From Bryobacteraceae bacterium (lineage in GTDB: Bacteria > Acidobacteriota > Terriglobia > Bryobacterales > Bryobacteraceae), in the NCBI GenBank assembly GCA_019187195.1, contig JABAQT010000023.1:69670-133669 (forward strand): a stretch of 64,000 nt of DNA. Direction: 5' to 3'. Positions within the stretch are counted from its first letter, which is position 1, and the number at the start of each line of letters is the position of its first letter. Below, piece after piece: positions 20,001-30,300 of this stretch. The notes beneath the pieces are model-generated. The model had not been told where the DNA came from. It was given only the letters and a program-made list of their open reading frames with translations, and did not search any database. Position numbers and translations under genes: made by a program.

Positions 20001-20124
20001 GGTGGCGGTCACCGCCACCGCCGATCCCTTCGACAACCGGAAAGGCTGCGTGCTGAACGGAGAACTTGTGGAACTGCCCTACCGCGCAATGGAACCGGCC
20101 ACGGCGTTCACCGCGCGTATGTAA
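17008..20124 (+). CDS. dnaE2: Error-prone DNA polymerase III alpha subunit, DnaE2 type
   Basis: A 1038-residue C-family polymerase. It has an N-terminal PHP domain (PLHNHSFHSLLDSSL), then the polymerase core with catalytic Asp383/Asp385 in DIDLD and the third Asp at about 535 in LLKMDLLG. A helix-hairpin-helix region and a C-terminal OB fold (about 935-1025) follow. The protein is shorter than replicative DnaE (about 1150-1200) and ends after the OB fold without the tau-binding tail, as in DnaE2. The SOS-like promoter agrees with a damage-tolerance role. ImuA and ImuB, the usual partners, are not adjacent. Its last 46 bases overlap the convergent ybaK gene. Confidence 0.85.
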   Translation: MPYIPLHNHSFHSLLDSSLSPDAILRAAVEWQLPAMGLMDTDTLSGAVRFYKLARAAGIHPVIGSEVHLLPETPRSCRDTAGLLIENPTGYRNLCRLLSTLVEHPGGIRFEDLAAHHEGLICLLGPRSEPARLVRRNQPAEPRIAAYREIFQRNLALEISPHTEDDLRLSRVFAAYGRRLRIPLVAAAAAHYLAPEDRLQFDILSSMRTLTLLSQTHPEKRGAGSYHLHSPEEMQRHFGGLPRALDNSLRIAERCRFDFELGDIRFPRFPLPEGEPGAGMLRRLAEEGIRRRYGSQPRAEVWERLERELSVINDVGYAEYFLIFHDIVAWCDGRGIETLARGSAAGSLVCYALGISNVCPFRFGLCFERFLNRERMQFQKLADIDLDLPWDKRDEVVRYVFERYGREHVAMIGAVNTFQGRAAIADIAKVYGIPEREVRRFTERLPHFMGDAEEAVRVQPECRDLPCQEEPYRTVLRMAAAFQGIPRHRMMHPCGVVISADPIADRMPVFESAKGILTTHYDMDDVEELGLLKMDLLGQAGLSVLREACDNLRENRGLTLNLRTDCDWRDERTWETIATGQARGVFHIESPAMTSLLVMTNCRDIDCLTAVESIIRPGAANEGKKRAYARRHQGLEPVTYAHPSLEPLLRDTYGLMAYEEHILLVANGFAAMPWGRADMLRRALVKNRDRERIAGLGAEFRACAARNGRGEEEIAAVWQLMEDFAGYMFNKAHSAAYAVEAFQGAWLKTRYPLEFLASVLTNRRGFYAPMLYVMEALRLGGRFLPPDVRESGASRFLMRDDAILLPLNQVKGLREDLPLRIVECRPYGDAGDFFRKVKPRRAEWIALLKTGAFDGFEEPRGRLFWRFCRLEAALTRGHQDGTTLFETTDPDSGLEDNRSSPRWEHELLGFPVSCHPLEYFAPHTDWSRYVTAESLRAGPRRYFGKQVEVCGLIVASRIHSTERGPMKFLTLADYTGFVEVALFAEAYQAHGHLTVRPVVAVTATADPFDNRKGCVLNGELVELPYRAMEPATAFTARM

Positions 20125-20546
20125 TCGGCGGGCGCGAGCACAATCTGCAAGCCGCGCACGCCCGCCGATACCGCGATGCGGTCGAACAGCTCCACGGTCT
20201 CGTCGACGTATACCGGATAGTCCTTCTTGCAGGCGAGCGCCGTGCAGCCGCCGCGGACATAGCCGGTGAGCGCCTGGATCTCCTTGAGCGGAACCATCTC
20301 GACGCGCCCGTCTCCGGAAAGCCTCGCCAGCGCTTTCAAATCGAGTTGCGCGTTGCCGGGCGTCACCGCGAGGCACACGCCGTTGCGATCGCCTCGCGCC
20401 ACCAGCGTCTTGAACACCTGCTCGGCCGGCATGCCGATCTTCGCGGCGACCGTCCCGGCATCGAGGTGCTCTTCATCCACCTCGTAGGCGCGGAGTTCAT
20501 AGGGAATGCCGAGCCGGTCCAGCTGCCGCGCCGCGTTGGTTTTCAA
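20079..20546 (-). CDS. ybaK: Cys-tRNA(Pro) deacylase, YbaK/EbsC family
   Basis: Hydrolyses cysteine mis-attached to tRNA-Pro. Family features include the opening KTNAARQLD, the conserved lysine in QVFKTLVARGD, and GGCTALACKKDYPVYVDE. The best start is a TTG at 20546, which gives 155 residues, the usual size, and overlaps the amidohydrolase stop in a TTGA. An upstream ATG at 20615 would add a 23-residue tail lying inside the amidohydrolase gene. The 3-prime end overlaps dnaE2 on the opposite strand by 46 bases. Confidence 0.85.
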   Translation of the reverse strand: MKTNAARQLDRLGIPYELRAYEVDEEHLDAGTVAAKIGMPAEQVFKTLVARGDRNGVCLAVTPGNAQLDLKALARLSGDGRVEMVPLKEIQALTGYVRGGCTALACKKDYPVYVDETVELFDRIAVSAGVRGLQIVLAPADYIRAVNAVAGSIAR

Positions 20547-21784
20547 CGCGCCGGCCGCCCGCGGCGGTATGTGAACTTCTCCCAATCGGTGGCCGCGAGT
20601 CCGTTCAGATCCCATACGACGCGCCCGGCGCGGATGGTCAATTCGGCGACCAGCTTCTGAGTGCCCGCTCTGCGCGCTCCGGCGGAATCGAGAAAGCCGA
20701 AATTCCCATGCTCGAGCCGGAGCACGGTTACGTCAGCCTCGGTTCCCACGCTGAGGTTGCCCAACTGCGGCCGTTTGATCTCATTGGCCGGATTCCACGT
20801 CGACATGCGGATGACATCGCGCAGCGAAGTGCCCAGATTGAGAATCTTCGACATCACGTTGGTCATGTCCTTCATGCCGGCGTTCATGCTGCCCACGTGC
20901 AGGTCCGTGGAGATGGAGTCCGGGTAGAAGCCCGCTTTGTACGCGGCGACGGCGACGGGCCAGAAAAAGCTGCCGCCGCCGTGACCCACGTCGAAGATGA
21001 TGCCGCGCTTGCGGCCCGCTTCCATTGCCGGGTTCAGCTTCCCATCGATGACTTCCCCCCGCAGCCCGGAATAACAGTGGGTATAGATGTCCCCCGGACG
21101 CAGCTTGTCCATGAACAGCGTATGGATGTTGCGCTCCTTCGTGGCGCGGCCGAAATCCACCATCACCGGCAGGTTCGTTTCGCGCCCCGCCTTGACGGCG
21201 TTGTCGATCGAGGGCCAGCCTTCGCCGGCGAAGTGGGCCGACTTGAAGCCGACAACGATTTCCGGATTCGCCTTGGCCATCTTGGCCGCCTCGTCCGCGT
21301 CCATGTCGGCGGGGTTGTCCTCGCCTCCCGGCCCCATTCCGCCTCCAACGATGTTCAGCAGGGCGAACACCCGTGTTTTCGCGTTCCTGATGATGTGGTC
21401 GCGGAACTCCGGAAAATTGCGCCATCCCGAACTGCCCGCGTCCACCATGGTGGTGACCCCGCTGCGAAACGAGAAGCTGTCCGGGTAGACGCTGAGATCG
21501 CCGGCATAGTGCCCGTGCCGCTCGGAGCTGGTGAAGACGTGGACGTGGATATCCACCAGGCCGGGGGTGACATAGAGACCCTGCACGGCGGCCACGCGTT
21601 TGGCCTCGGAAGGCGGAATGTTTTCAGCCACCGCGGCGATCCTGTTTCCCGTGATCGCCACGTCCATCACCTTGTCGATGTTGTTCTTGGGGTCGATCAC
21701 GTGGCCGCCCTTGAGCAGCAGGTCATACTGCTGGGCGCTGAGCCCGGCGGCGAATGCGAGTACAAAGAAAATGGTTCGTATCAT
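20543..21784 (-). CDS. Secreted amidohydrolase (dihydroorotase-like)
   Basis: A 413-residue metal-dependent hydrolase with a signal peptide (MIRTIFFVLAFAAGLSAQQ). The metal motif HVH is in GLVDIHVHVF at about residue 80, the HCYSG and DVGHGGGSF segments carry further ligands, and STDLH supplies the late Asp. The arrangement is typical of secreted deacetylase/dihydroorotase-like amidohydrolases. It overlaps the quinone oxidoreductase gene by four bases upstream and ybaK by four downstream. Substrate not known. Confidence 0.8.
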   Translation of the reverse strand: MIRTIFFVLAFAAGLSAQQYDLLLKGGHVIDPKNNIDKVMDVAITGNRIAAVAENIPPSEAKRVAAVQGLYVTPGLVDIHVHVFTSSERHGHYAGDLSVYPDSFSFRSGVTTMVDAGSSGWRNFPEFRDHIIRNAKTRVFALLNIVGGGMGPGGEDNPADMDADEAAKMAKANPEIVVGFKSAHFAGEGWPSIDNAVKAGRETNLPVMVDFGRATKERNIHTLFMDKLRPGDIYTHCYSGLRGEVIDGKLNPAMEAGRKRGIIFDVGHGGGSFFWPVAVAAYKAGFYPDSISTDLHVGSMNAGMKDMTNVMSKILNLGTSLRDVIRMSTWNPANEIKRPQLGNLSVGTEADVTVLRLEHGNFGFLDSAGARRAGTQKLVAELTIRAGRVVWDLNGLAATDWEKFTYRRGRPAR

Positions 21785-22746
21785 CTTGTGGAAGACTCTA
21801 TCACTAAGACTACTTTTCCGATGTTTCGGTTATCCCCCACGTAGCCGTGGGCCTGTCCGGCTTCCTGAATGGGGAATGTACGGTCAATCACAATCCGGAA
21901 ATGCCCGGATGTCAACTTATCCCAATACCGCTGCCGGAAAGCTTTGGTGATGGCGATCTGCTCCTGCCGCGGGCGCGAACGCAGCGTCGAGCCGATGATG
22001 CGCAGCCGCTTCATCAGCACCGCGCCCAGGTTCAACTCTCCCTTCGCGCCTCCCAGCAGCCCGATGTTCACCAGCCTCCCGAACCGCGCCAGGCTTTGGA
22101 TGTTTTTCGCCAGGTACGATCCGCCCACGCAATCGAGAATCACATCCGCGCCCTTCCCTCCGGTGTGGGCGAGCGTTTCCGCGGCAAAATCCTGCTCCCT
22201 GTAATTGAAAGCGTGGCGGGCTCCGAGTTCTATGCAGCGCGAGACCTTATCGAACGAACCAGCCGTCGCCAGAACCATGGCGCCCGCCTCGTGGGCCAGT
22301 TGAATCGCCGCCGTGCCCACGCCGCTTGCGCCCGCGTGAATCAGCGCCGTCTCTTCCTCCCGCAGCCCGGCCTCGAAAAACAGGTTCACGAACGCCGTCA
22401 ACCAGGCTTCGGGCACTGCCGCGCCCTGGACGAACGTCCAATCATCGGGCAGCGGCAGCAGCATGTCGCGATGCACGGCCGCCTTTTCGGCATACCCGCC
22501 GCCGGGCAGCAGGCCGCACACCCGCTCGCCCGTGCCCTCGACAACACCCGCCATCTCCAGGCCCAGGATCCCGCTTGCGCCGGGCGGCGGCGGATACGCT
22601 CCGCGCGCCTGCAACAGATCGGCGCGATTCACGCCGGCCGCGCGCACGTTCACGATCACTTCTTCCGGACGGGGCTGCGGGTCGGGCGCGGGCGCCCACT
22701 CGAGAACCGGGTTCTGGCCGTTCCCGCTGACTGTGACGGCGTTCAT
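21781..22746 (-). CDS. NAD(P)H quinone oxidoreductase, zeta-crystallin type
   Basis: A 321-residue medium-chain reductase of the quinone oxidoreductase (PIG3-like) group. The N-terminus has the GroES-like fold with AAGVNRADLLQARGAYPPP, and the nucleotide-binding loop is GASGVGTAAIQLA. The structural-zinc cysteines of alcohol dehydrogenases are absent, as expected. It shares one base with the DUF1501 gene upstream and overlaps the amidohydrolase by four. Confidence 0.9.
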   Translation of the reverse strand: MNAVTVSGNGQNPVLEWAPAPDPQPRPEEVIVNVRAAGVNRADLLQARGAYPPPPGASGILGLEMAGVVEGTGERVCGLLPGGGYAEKAAVHRDMLLPLPDDWTFVQGAAVPEAWLTAFVNLFFEAGLREEETALIHAGASGVGTAAIQLAHEAGAMVLATAGSFDKVSRCIELGARHAFNYREQDFAAETLAHTGGKGADVILDCVGGSYLAKNIQSLARFGRLVNIGLLGGAKGELNLGAVLMKRLRIIGSTLRSRPRQEQIAITKAFRQRYWDKLTSGHFRIVIDRTFPIQEAGQAHGYVGDNRNIGKVVLVIESSTR

Positions 22747-24167
22747 CAGGCGAGGATATCCTTCACGAGGTTTCCGTGTACATCGGTGAGCCGGAAGTAG
22801 CGCCCCATGTACTTATAGGTGAGGCGCGTGTGATCAATGCCCAAACAATGCAGGATGGTCGCCTGCATGTCGAAGACGTGAACCGGGTCGCGGACTATGT
22901 TGTAGCAGAAGTCGTCCGTCTCTCCCATCGTGATGCCCGGCTTCATGCCGCCGCCCGCCAGCCACATGGTGAAACAACGCGGATGATGATCGCGCCCGTA
23001 GTCGTCTTTCGTCAGGCGCCCCTGGCAATATACGGTGCGGCCGAACTCGCCGCCCCAGATCACGAGCGTATCGTCCAGCATGCCGCGCTGCTTCAGGTCC
23101 TGAATGAGCGCGGCGGAGGCCTGGTCGGTATCCTTGCACCGTTTGGGCAACTCGGCCGGCAGCTTTCCGTGGTGGTCCCAATCGCGGTGATACAACTGAA
23201 TGAAGCGCACGCCGCGTTCGGCCAGCCGGCGCGCAAGCAGGCAGTTGGCGGCGAAGGTGCCCGGCGTGCGGGCGTCCTCTCCGTAAAGATCGAAGACCCC
23301 TCGCGGCTCCTTCGACAGGTCGGTCAGTTCCGGCACGGACGATTGCATGCGAAACGCCATCTCGTACTGCGAGATCCGCGTCGAAATCTCGGGATCTCCA
23401 AACTGTTCGAGCTTCATCCGGTTCAATTCGCCGAGAGCGTTCAAATACACGCGCCGGTCTTCGCTATCAAATCCGTGTGGATTCGAAAGGTAGAGAACGG
23501 GGTCTCCAACGGAGCGGAACTTGACGCCCTGATAGCGCGTGGGCAGGAAACCGCTGCCCCAGAGACGGTCATAGAGCGGTTGCCCGCCACCGCCCTTTCC
23601 CGGCGAGATCATGACCACGAACGCCGGCAGGTCCTGCGTTTCGGCCCCGAGTCCGTAGGCAAGCCACGAACCCATGCTCGGCCGGCCCGCAATCTGCGAG
23701 CCGGTCTGCAGGAACGTAACCGCCGGATCGTGATTGATGGCCTCGGTGTGGACGGACTTCACGAATGTCAACTGATCGGCGATCCTTGCCGTATGCGGCA
23801 GCAGTTCGCTCACCCAGGCGCCGGACTTGCCGTGGCGCGCGAACGCGAAGGCCGAAGGCACAATGGGGAACGACGACTGGGTGGCGGACATGCCCGTCAA
23901 CCGCTGCCCCTGGCGCACGGATTCCGGCAGGTCCCCCCCTTGAAAATCCTTGAGACGCGGTTTGTAATCGAACAACTCCATCTGCGATGGACCGCCCGAT
24001 TGAAACAGGTAGATGACTCGTTTCGCCTTGGGGGCGAAATGCGGCAGCCCCGGCAATCCGCCCGTCGGGGTCCTCTCTTTTCCCTGCAGCAATTCGGCGA
24101 GCGCGGCGATCCCCAACCCCGTCGCCGTGCGTCCGAAAAAGTGCCTTCGCGTCAGGTGCGGGTTCAT
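22746..24167 (-). CDS. Tat-exported DUF1501 protein
   Basis: A 473-residue protein with a twin-arginine signal ([23 protein letters not shown]), matching DUF1501 proteins with a sulfatase/phosphatase-like fold. The segments [33 protein letters not shown] and [12 protein letters not shown] are family hallmarks. In planctomycetes and acidobacteria it is almost always paired with a PSCyt1/DUF1549/DUF1553 protein, as here, five bases downstream. The role is thought to be in polymer degradation, but no member has a settled function. Confidence 0.88.
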   Translation of the reverse strand: MNPHLTRRHFFGRTATGLGIAALAELLQGKERTPTGGLPGLPHFAPKAKRVIYLFQSGGPSQMELFDYKPRLKDFQGGDLPESVRQGQRLTGMSATQSSFPIVPSAFAFARHGKSGAWVSELLPHTARIADQLTFVKSVHTEAINHDPAVTFLQTGSQIAGRPSMGSWLAYGLGAETQDLPAFVVMISPGKGGGGQPLYDRLWGSGFLPTRYQGVKFRSVGDPVLYLSNPHGFDSEDRRVYLNALGELNRMKLEQFGDPEISTRISQYEMAFRMQSSVPELTDLSKEPRGVFDLYGEDARTPGTFAANCLLARRLAERGVRFIQLYHRDWDHHGKLPAELPKRCKDTDQASAALIQDLKQRGMLDDTLVIWGGEFGRTVYCQGRLTKDDYGRDHHPRCFTMWLAGGGMKPGITMGETDDFCYNIVRDPVHVFDMQATILHCLGIDHTRLTYKYMGRYFRLTDVHGNLVKDILA

Positions 24168-24172
24168 GCCGG

Positions 24173-27100
24173 TTACTCCTTTGTCACGGCCTCATCCAGG
24201 TTCAGAATGAGACTCGATATACCCGCATAGGCCGCCAGTTCCACGGGGTTCAACGAACGGTCGCGCGACGACTTGCCGGTGTCGAGAAACTTTTCCGCCG
24301 CCTCGGGATGGGCCGCATACCGGGCGCGGAACTGCTCCAGAGCTCTTTTGAGCACCTGGCTTTCCCGGTCCTTGGGTGCGCGCGTAAGAACCGTCCGGAA
24401 CAGGAACCGCAACCGCTGGTCCTCCCCGGCGCCTCCCTCGTGAAGCGCGCGTTCGGCGAGTTTACGCGCCGCTTCCAGATATGTTTCGTCGTTCATCAGG
24501 TTCAAAGCCTGAAGCGGCGTGTTCGTGCGCGTATCCCGCACGATGCACGTCTCCCGCGTCGGAGCGTCGAATGTGACCATCGCCGGCGGAGCGATGGTGC
24601 GCTTCCAGTAGGTATAAAGGCTCCTGCGGTACAGCCCCGCTCCGGAATCCTCGACATAGCCGCTGCCGCCCGCCAGTTCCTGCCACAACCCCGGTGGCTG
24701 GTAGGGCTTGACGCTGGGGCCGCCCGCGCGATCCACCAGCAGACCGGACGCGGCCAGGGCCTGGTCGCGAATCATCTCGGCCGGCAGGCGGAAGCGCGGT
24801 CCTCTCGCGAGCAACCGGTTTTCGGGGTCCTTCCGCAACAGTTCCGGCGTGACTTGCGATTGCCGGCGGTAGGCGCCGCTCATCACCATCGTCTTCAGGA
24901 TGCCCTTCACGTTCCACCCGCTGTCCATGAACTCCACCGCCAGCCAGTCGAGCAGGTCCTGATGCACCGGCCACTCACCCTGTGATCCGAAGTCCGTCAC
25001 GGTCTTCACGAGACCCGTGCCGAACAGCATCGCCCAGAAGCGATTCACCGTCACGCGCGCCGTGAGCGGGTTCGAGCGGTCCACCAGCCACTTCGCCAGC
25101 CCGAGACGGTTGTTGGGCCACCCGGGCTGGAACGGCGGCAGCACCTCGGGAGTGCGGGCGGTGACCTTCTCGCCGGGCTGGTCATAAGCGCCGCGGCGCA
25201 GCAGATGGGTTTCGCGCGGCTTTCCCTCCACCATGATCATCACCGTTGGGATCGCTTCGTAATACTCGCGCCGCTCCGCGCGGGCCTTCTCGAGATCGTG
25301 CAGGCTGCCGCGAATCCCGGGGGAGGCGTACCTGTCCAGGAAACAGAAACGCAGTTTGTGCCGCTGGGCGGCATTGCGCGAGGCGGGCGGCATGGCGGCG
25401 ATCGCGCTGATGGTCTCCTCGACCGGCAGCACGGCCGCCTGCTCAGGGGTCAGCGCCGTCCTGTACACGCGCACGTCTTTGATCTCCCCCTGGAACCGGT
25501 ACTTGTCTCCCGCGCCCGCTCCCACGCGCCACGGCTCCTTCGGTCCCAGAGGATAGGTAAGTTCATCAAAGAGGATCTTCGTCTCCCATGGCTCGCCATT
25601 TACGTACATGTGCACGCCCGCTCCCTTGCGATAGCCATCGTAGGTGATGGCGGCGTGCTGCCATTCGTGAAGCTTCAAGGGCCGCGTTGTTTCCATGCGC
25701 AGGCTGATATCGGTGAAGCGGCGGGTAATGTGCAGTCGCAGCTTTCCATCCATCAGAAACCACTGGTGGCCCTCGCCTTCGAAGTAGTTCTCGGATTTCG
25801 AGAGGATGACGCCGTTCGGAGCGTCCGGCCTGATCCACGCCGCGAACGTAAACGGGTCCTTGTAATCGAACTTCAGCGGATCCTTGGACTCGACGCCCCG
25901 CTTGCCATCGAGTTGCATGACGGACGCGGGCAGGTGCAAGTCCGAAGCGCCGGGCGCCGTCCATTCCACCCGCTGTGAGCGAACCCTGTGCTCCCATTTG
26001 CGCTGTTCTTTTTCCAGCCGTCCTTGCAGAGCATCCCAACGTTCTTGCGCCCGCGCCGCCTTGTCGTCGAGTTGGGCCAGCCGCGCCGTATTTTCCGGCG
26101 TGGGAGCCTTGATGAAGGGCTCCTCATTGCCGAAGTTGTACACCAGCCCGCGCTCGGGGACGTTATTGAAGAACGCGAACATGGAGTAGAAATCTTTTTG
26201 CGGAAACGGATCGTACTTGTGATCGTGACAACGCGCGCACCCCAGCGTGATCCCCAGCCATACCGTGGATGTCGTTTCCACGCGGTCGGCGACATATTCG
26301 GTGCGGAACTCCTCTTCGACAATGCCGCCCTCGGCGCTGGTTCTGTGGTTGCGATGGAAGGCCGTGGCGATCCTGGTGCCGAGCGTCGCGTTTGGCAGCA
26401 GGTCGCCCGCGATCTGTTCGATGGTGAACTGGTCGAACGGCATGTTCCTGTCAAAGGCGTCAATCACCCAGTCCCGCCAGCGCCACATGCTGCGCTCTCC
26501 GTCGCTCTGATAACCGTTCGTGTCGGCATAGCGCGCCGCCTCGAGCCAGCGGATAGCCATCCTCTCGGCGTAATGCGTGGATGAAAGCAGCCGGTCCACC
26601 ACGCGCTCATAGGCGCCGGGCGTGGTGTCCTTCAGGAATGCGTCCACCTCGGAGGGAGTGGGCGGAAGCCCCGTCAGATCGAGAGTTACGCGGCGCAGCA
26701 GCGTGGCTTTGTCCGCTTCGGGCGATGGCTCGATCCCTTCGCTCTCGAGACGGCTGATGATGAAGGCATCCACCGCGTTTCGCACCCATGCGCCGTGTTT
26801 GACCCGCGGCGGAGCGGGCCGCACCGGCTCGATAAAGGCCCAGTGTTTCTGCCACGCCGCGCCCTCGTTCAGCCAGCGGCGGATCGTATCCACTTCCTTC
26901 GGTGTGAGAGGGTCGTGCCCGGCATAGGCGGGCGGCATGCGCAGCGCTTTGCTCTTCGACGAAATACGGCGGAACACTTCGCTTTTTTCCGCGTCGCCGG
27001 GGACTATCGGAATCCTGCCGTCCGCCAGCTTTGCCTTTGCCGCCGCCTCCTGATCAAGCCGCAATTGAGCCTTGCGGTTCACCGAATCCGGACCATGGCA

Positions 27101-27223
27101 GGAAAAGCAGCGGTCGGAGAAGATGGGCCGTATATCGCGATTGAATTCCACGGCCGCGGCGTGAGCCGTGCCACCCAGAGCAACGGACAACGCCAGAAGC
27201 CCAACCCTCTTCCAGTTGTGCAT
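24173..27223 (-). CDS. PSD1-type cytochrome/DUF1549/LamG/DUF1553 protein
   Basis: A 1016-residue exported protein. After the signal peptide comes a planctomycete-type cytochrome domain with a haem motif CFSCH at about residue 40. DUF1549 follows (about 130-340, with a second CxxCH in [11 protein letters not shown]), then a LamG/concanavalin-like domain (about 430-620, with [13 protein letters not shown]). DUF1553 occupies about 690-990 ([35 protein letters not shown]). The partner DUF1501 protein is encoded five bases downstream. Together with the TonB receptor upstream it suggests an exported oxidative or carbohydrate-degrading module. Confidence 0.9.
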   Translation of the reverse strand: MHNWKRVGLLALSVALGGTAHAAAVEFNRDIRPIFSDRCFSCHGPDSVNRKAQLRLDQEAAAKAKLADGRIPIVPGDAEKSEVFRRISSKSKALRMPPAYAGHDPLTPKEVDTIRRWLNEGAAWQKHWAFIEPVRPAPPRVKHGAWVRNAVDAFIISRLESEGIEPSPEADKATLLRRVTLDLTGLPPTPSEVDAFLKDTTPGAYERVVDRLLSSTHYAERMAIRWLEAARYADTNGYQSDGERSMWRWRDWVIDAFDRNMPFDQFTIEQIAGDLLPNATLGTRIATAFHRNHRTSAEGGIVEEEFRTEYVADRVETTSTVWLGITLGCARCHDHKYDPFPQKDFYSMFAFFNNVPERGLVYNFGNEEPFIKAPTPENTARLAQLDDKAARAQERWDALQGRLEKEQRKWEHRVRSQRVEWTAPGASDLHLPASVMQLDGKRGVESKDPLKFDYKDPFTFAAWIRPDAPNGVILSKSENYFEGEGHQWFLMDGKLRLHITRRFTDISLRMETTRPLKLHEWQHAAITYDGYRKGAGVHMYVNGEPWETKILFDELTYPLGPKEPWRVGAGAGDKYRFQGEIKDVRVYRTALTPEQAAVLPVEETISAIAAMPPASRNAAQRHKLRFCFLDRYASPGIRGSLHDLEKARAERREYYEAIPTVMIMVEGKPRETHLLRRGAYDQPGEKVTARTPEVLPPFQPGWPNNRLGLAKWLVDRSNPLTARVTVNRFWAMLFGTGLVKTVTDFGSQGEWPVHQDLLDWLAVEFMDSGWNVKGILKTMVMSGAYRRQSQVTPELLRKDPENRLLARGPRFRLPAEMIRDQALAASGLLVDRAGGPSVKPYQPPGLWQELAGGSGYVEDSGAGLYRRSLYTYWKRTIAPPAMVTFDAPTRETCIVRDTRTNTPLQALNLMNDETYLEAARKLAERALHEGGAGEDQRLRFLFRTVLTRAPKDRESQVLKRALEQFRARYAAHPEAAEKFLDTGKSSRDRSLNPVELAAYAGISSLILNLDEAVTKE

Positions 27224-27279
27224 TACTTAGACGATTAATATCACATCCCGTCAGGTCCGCGAAGAGAACTGTGAGAGTG

Positions 27280-27303
27280 CTGACGGACGGATCCGTCCGT
27301 CAG
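27280..27303 (-). terminator. Perfect 24-bp palindrome at the 3-prime end of the TonB receptor gene
   Basis: The palindrome overlaps the TGA stop of the receptor gene (27300-27302) and would fold into a stem of about ten GC-rich pairs. No T-run follows, so it may be a processing or partial termination signal that reduces read-through into the PSD1 gene 56 bases on. Confidence 0.5.
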
Positions 27304-30300
27304 AAGTAGATGTGCATGCCCAGTTTCAGGAATCGCGGCAGGTTGCCCTGGACGAAGTTGAGGCGTCCGAAGTTCGGGCTGGCAACGTCGTTGCCGCCGC
27401 CGATGAGGCCCGTATACCAGGGGTGATTGAACGCGTTGACCATTTCGAAACGGAACTGCGCGTTGATGTTTTCGTGGATGGCGAATCTCTTGGAAATGGA
27501 CGCGTCCCAATTTTGGTATCCCGGCACGCGCACGTCCCCGAAACGCGAGGGGAACTCGCGCAGCGTGTACGGCTCCTGGCGCGGAACTCTGGCGCCCGTC
27601 GCCGGATTGTTCCAGAGATCGGTATTGAACCAGCGGTCGAGAGTTCGTCCCGAGGAGAGCTTCGCGCTGCCCGGCGATACCTGCGCGGCGTTGGGGTAGT
27701 CGATCGCCCATCCGCTCTGATAGGTGATATCGAAGTTCAACTGCCAGCCTCCAAGGATCAAATCGGCCGGCTTCGCCCACGAGTTGCCCCAGGCTTTGCC
27801 TTTGCCGAAAGGAAGCTCGAAGACGCCGGCGATGGTGAACTTCTGAGGGATGTCGATATTTTCGGCCGAGCGTTTCTCAAGGCGCGAGGACGAAGGATCG
27901 GCGAGGTTGAAATCCTGAGGATTCAGGAGGCTCACACGCTCCAGCGTCTTGCCGATACCGTAGCTGGCCAGAAAGGTGAAGCCCGCGGACATGCGCTTGG
28001 TGAGCTTCGACTGGAATCCGTGATAGTCCTGGGCTCCGATGGGGACGTTCGTGAGAGAGATTCCCGAGTACTGCGGGAAAGGATAGAGCAACTGTTGGCG
28101 CGGGATGGTGGAGCCGTTCAGTCCGGCGTTGTTGGGTATGAGCCCGGCCATGGGGTTCGGGACGCGAGCGGTGTAGTACGCCGAATCGATCGCGCCGCTG
28201 GCGGTGCGGCGGCCCAGCTCCGAGGCGGGCAGCGCATTGAGAGGCACGTTCACCGGCAGCTTGCGCGTGGCGTTGCCCACATAACCTACTTCGGCGAGCA
28301 TGTGGAAGGGAAGCTCACGCTCGATATCGAACGAATACTGTTGGGAGTAAGGCAGCGGGCGGTTGAGATAGTTCACCGCGATGCCTTCTCCTAGGAAACT
28401 GGCTCCGCCGAGGCTGCTTCCAATGGGGTTGAGCAGCCGTCCGCCGGGGAGATTCGCAAACGCATTGTCCACGCTCACCGCGGGCGTGAGGCCGCCATCC
28501 GTGCTAGTGATGGCCGTGGTGCGCCGGCTGAAACCCTGCGAAGATCCGATTTCATTCTGGCCCAGGTAGAATACGCCATAGCCTCCGCGCACAACCCACT
28601 TATCCGTGACCCGGTAGGCGATGCCGATGCGTGGTTGGAAGTTGTTCCGGTCCGGGTTGAACGCGCCGCGCGGCTGTCCGTTGACGCCGGCGAACTGGAC
28701 GGCGCCCTTTAGATTAAGGCCCGTAACCTGGTTGGCGATGGGACTGGCGGTGGTGAAATCGAATCCCCGCAACTGGCGGTTGTAGCGCTCCACCACGGGT
28801 GTCTCATAGTCCCAACGAAGCCCCAGGTTGAGAGTGAGCTTCTGCGAAAGCTTCCAGTCGTCCTGGAAGAAGATGGCGAAGTATTGGTTGCTCTGCGCCG
28901 GGTTGATGTTCTTGTCGATGCCGGCGGAGGCGGGATAGCCGAGCAGGAACGAGGCGATCTCATTTCCGGAAACGGCGTCTCCGCGCAAAGCATTGGCCCG
29001 CGTCCAGGCGCTGTCGAAATTATAGAATCCGGCGGCAAGGCCCGGATTGTTGTTGTTGTCGTTGTAGCGGCGCCCTTCCGCCCCGAACTTCAGCAGGTGG
29101 CGCCCCATGGCGTAGTTCACGTTGGGTTGCACCGTGTAGGAATCGTCGGTGGCGACGTTCCGAAGGCGGCTCGCGCCCATGCCCTGGTATCCGCCGAGGT
29201 TGATTTGAGGGAAGGTGAGCCGGTCGAGCTGAGAGACCAGGCTGGGGGCAAAGCCAAGTTGCCGGGGATCAAACCCGTCGCCGAAACTGCTGCCCGTGTT
29301 CTCCTCCCACCGCGCCAGGCCGGCGCGCAGATTGAAGGTAAGCCGGGGCGAAAGCGTGGACGTCCAGTCGAAAGTGAAGTTCCGTCCGTTGCGGACCAGG
29401 GGCGCGTTGCCGGTGGTTTCGGCGGGATTGCGGTCCGTGAACGGGTTGGTGATAAACACGAGACCGCGATATTCCGAGAACGGATTCTGGCCGTAGCGGA
29501 AGTAGAACGTATTCTTCGAATTGATGACATAGTCCATGCGGCCGATCCACTGGTCCATATTTCCGATCCAGCGCGAAGGGTAGATGTAGTTGTTGACGTG
29601 GCTGGGGCCGTCGCCCGGACTGTTCGGCAGCGGGTAATACTTGAACGCCGCGGCCGCCACCGGGTTGATGCGGTTCGTTGGAATCCGGTTGCCCGCGAAG
29701 GGCAGCCGTGTGGCGTCCGGCCGCGTGGTCAGCGGATCGTAGATGGCAACCTGCTGCCCCTGCGCGTTGAAGAGCGTCGAAAAATCTCCCTGCCGCCATT
29801 CGGCGAGCGGCATCGACTTCGACCCGGGGTCGGCCGAACGCTGGCGCATCCCCTCGTAGGAGAGCAGCCAGAAAAGCTTATCGCGTCCGTTGAACACCTT
29901 TGGGATATATACGGGTCCGCTCAGATTGAATCCGAACGTATTGATGTTATTCGGCGGCTTTCGCGTGCCGGCGCGATTGAGCTCCGTCTGATTGGCGTTG
30001 AGTTCCTCGGATTGGAAGTATTCAAACAAGGTGCCGTGAAAGTCGTTTCCGCCGGACTTAGTGACGATGGTCACCACTCCCCCGCCGGTGCGCCCGTATT
30101 GCGCGTCATAGTTGTTTGTAACCACTTTGAATTCCTGCACCGACTCCATCGTCGGGACATGGATCACGGTTCGATTTCCGCGTACATTGCTGATGCCGTC
30201 AAGCAGGACTTCGTTTTCCTTGTTTCGTCCGCCGTTCACCGCGAAATTCGACGTGCCGGCGATATCGAAGGACCGAAGATAGCGCCAACCGCCGGTCTTG

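Noticed and set aside
17008..20124. Main replicative DNA polymerase III alpha (dnaE)
   Set aside because: The protein is about 120 residues too short, ends after the OB fold and has an SOS-type promoter; DnaE2 fits better.
17485..20376. 963-codon open frame opposite dnaE2
   Set aside because: Antisense shadow of the polymerase gene, with no motif.
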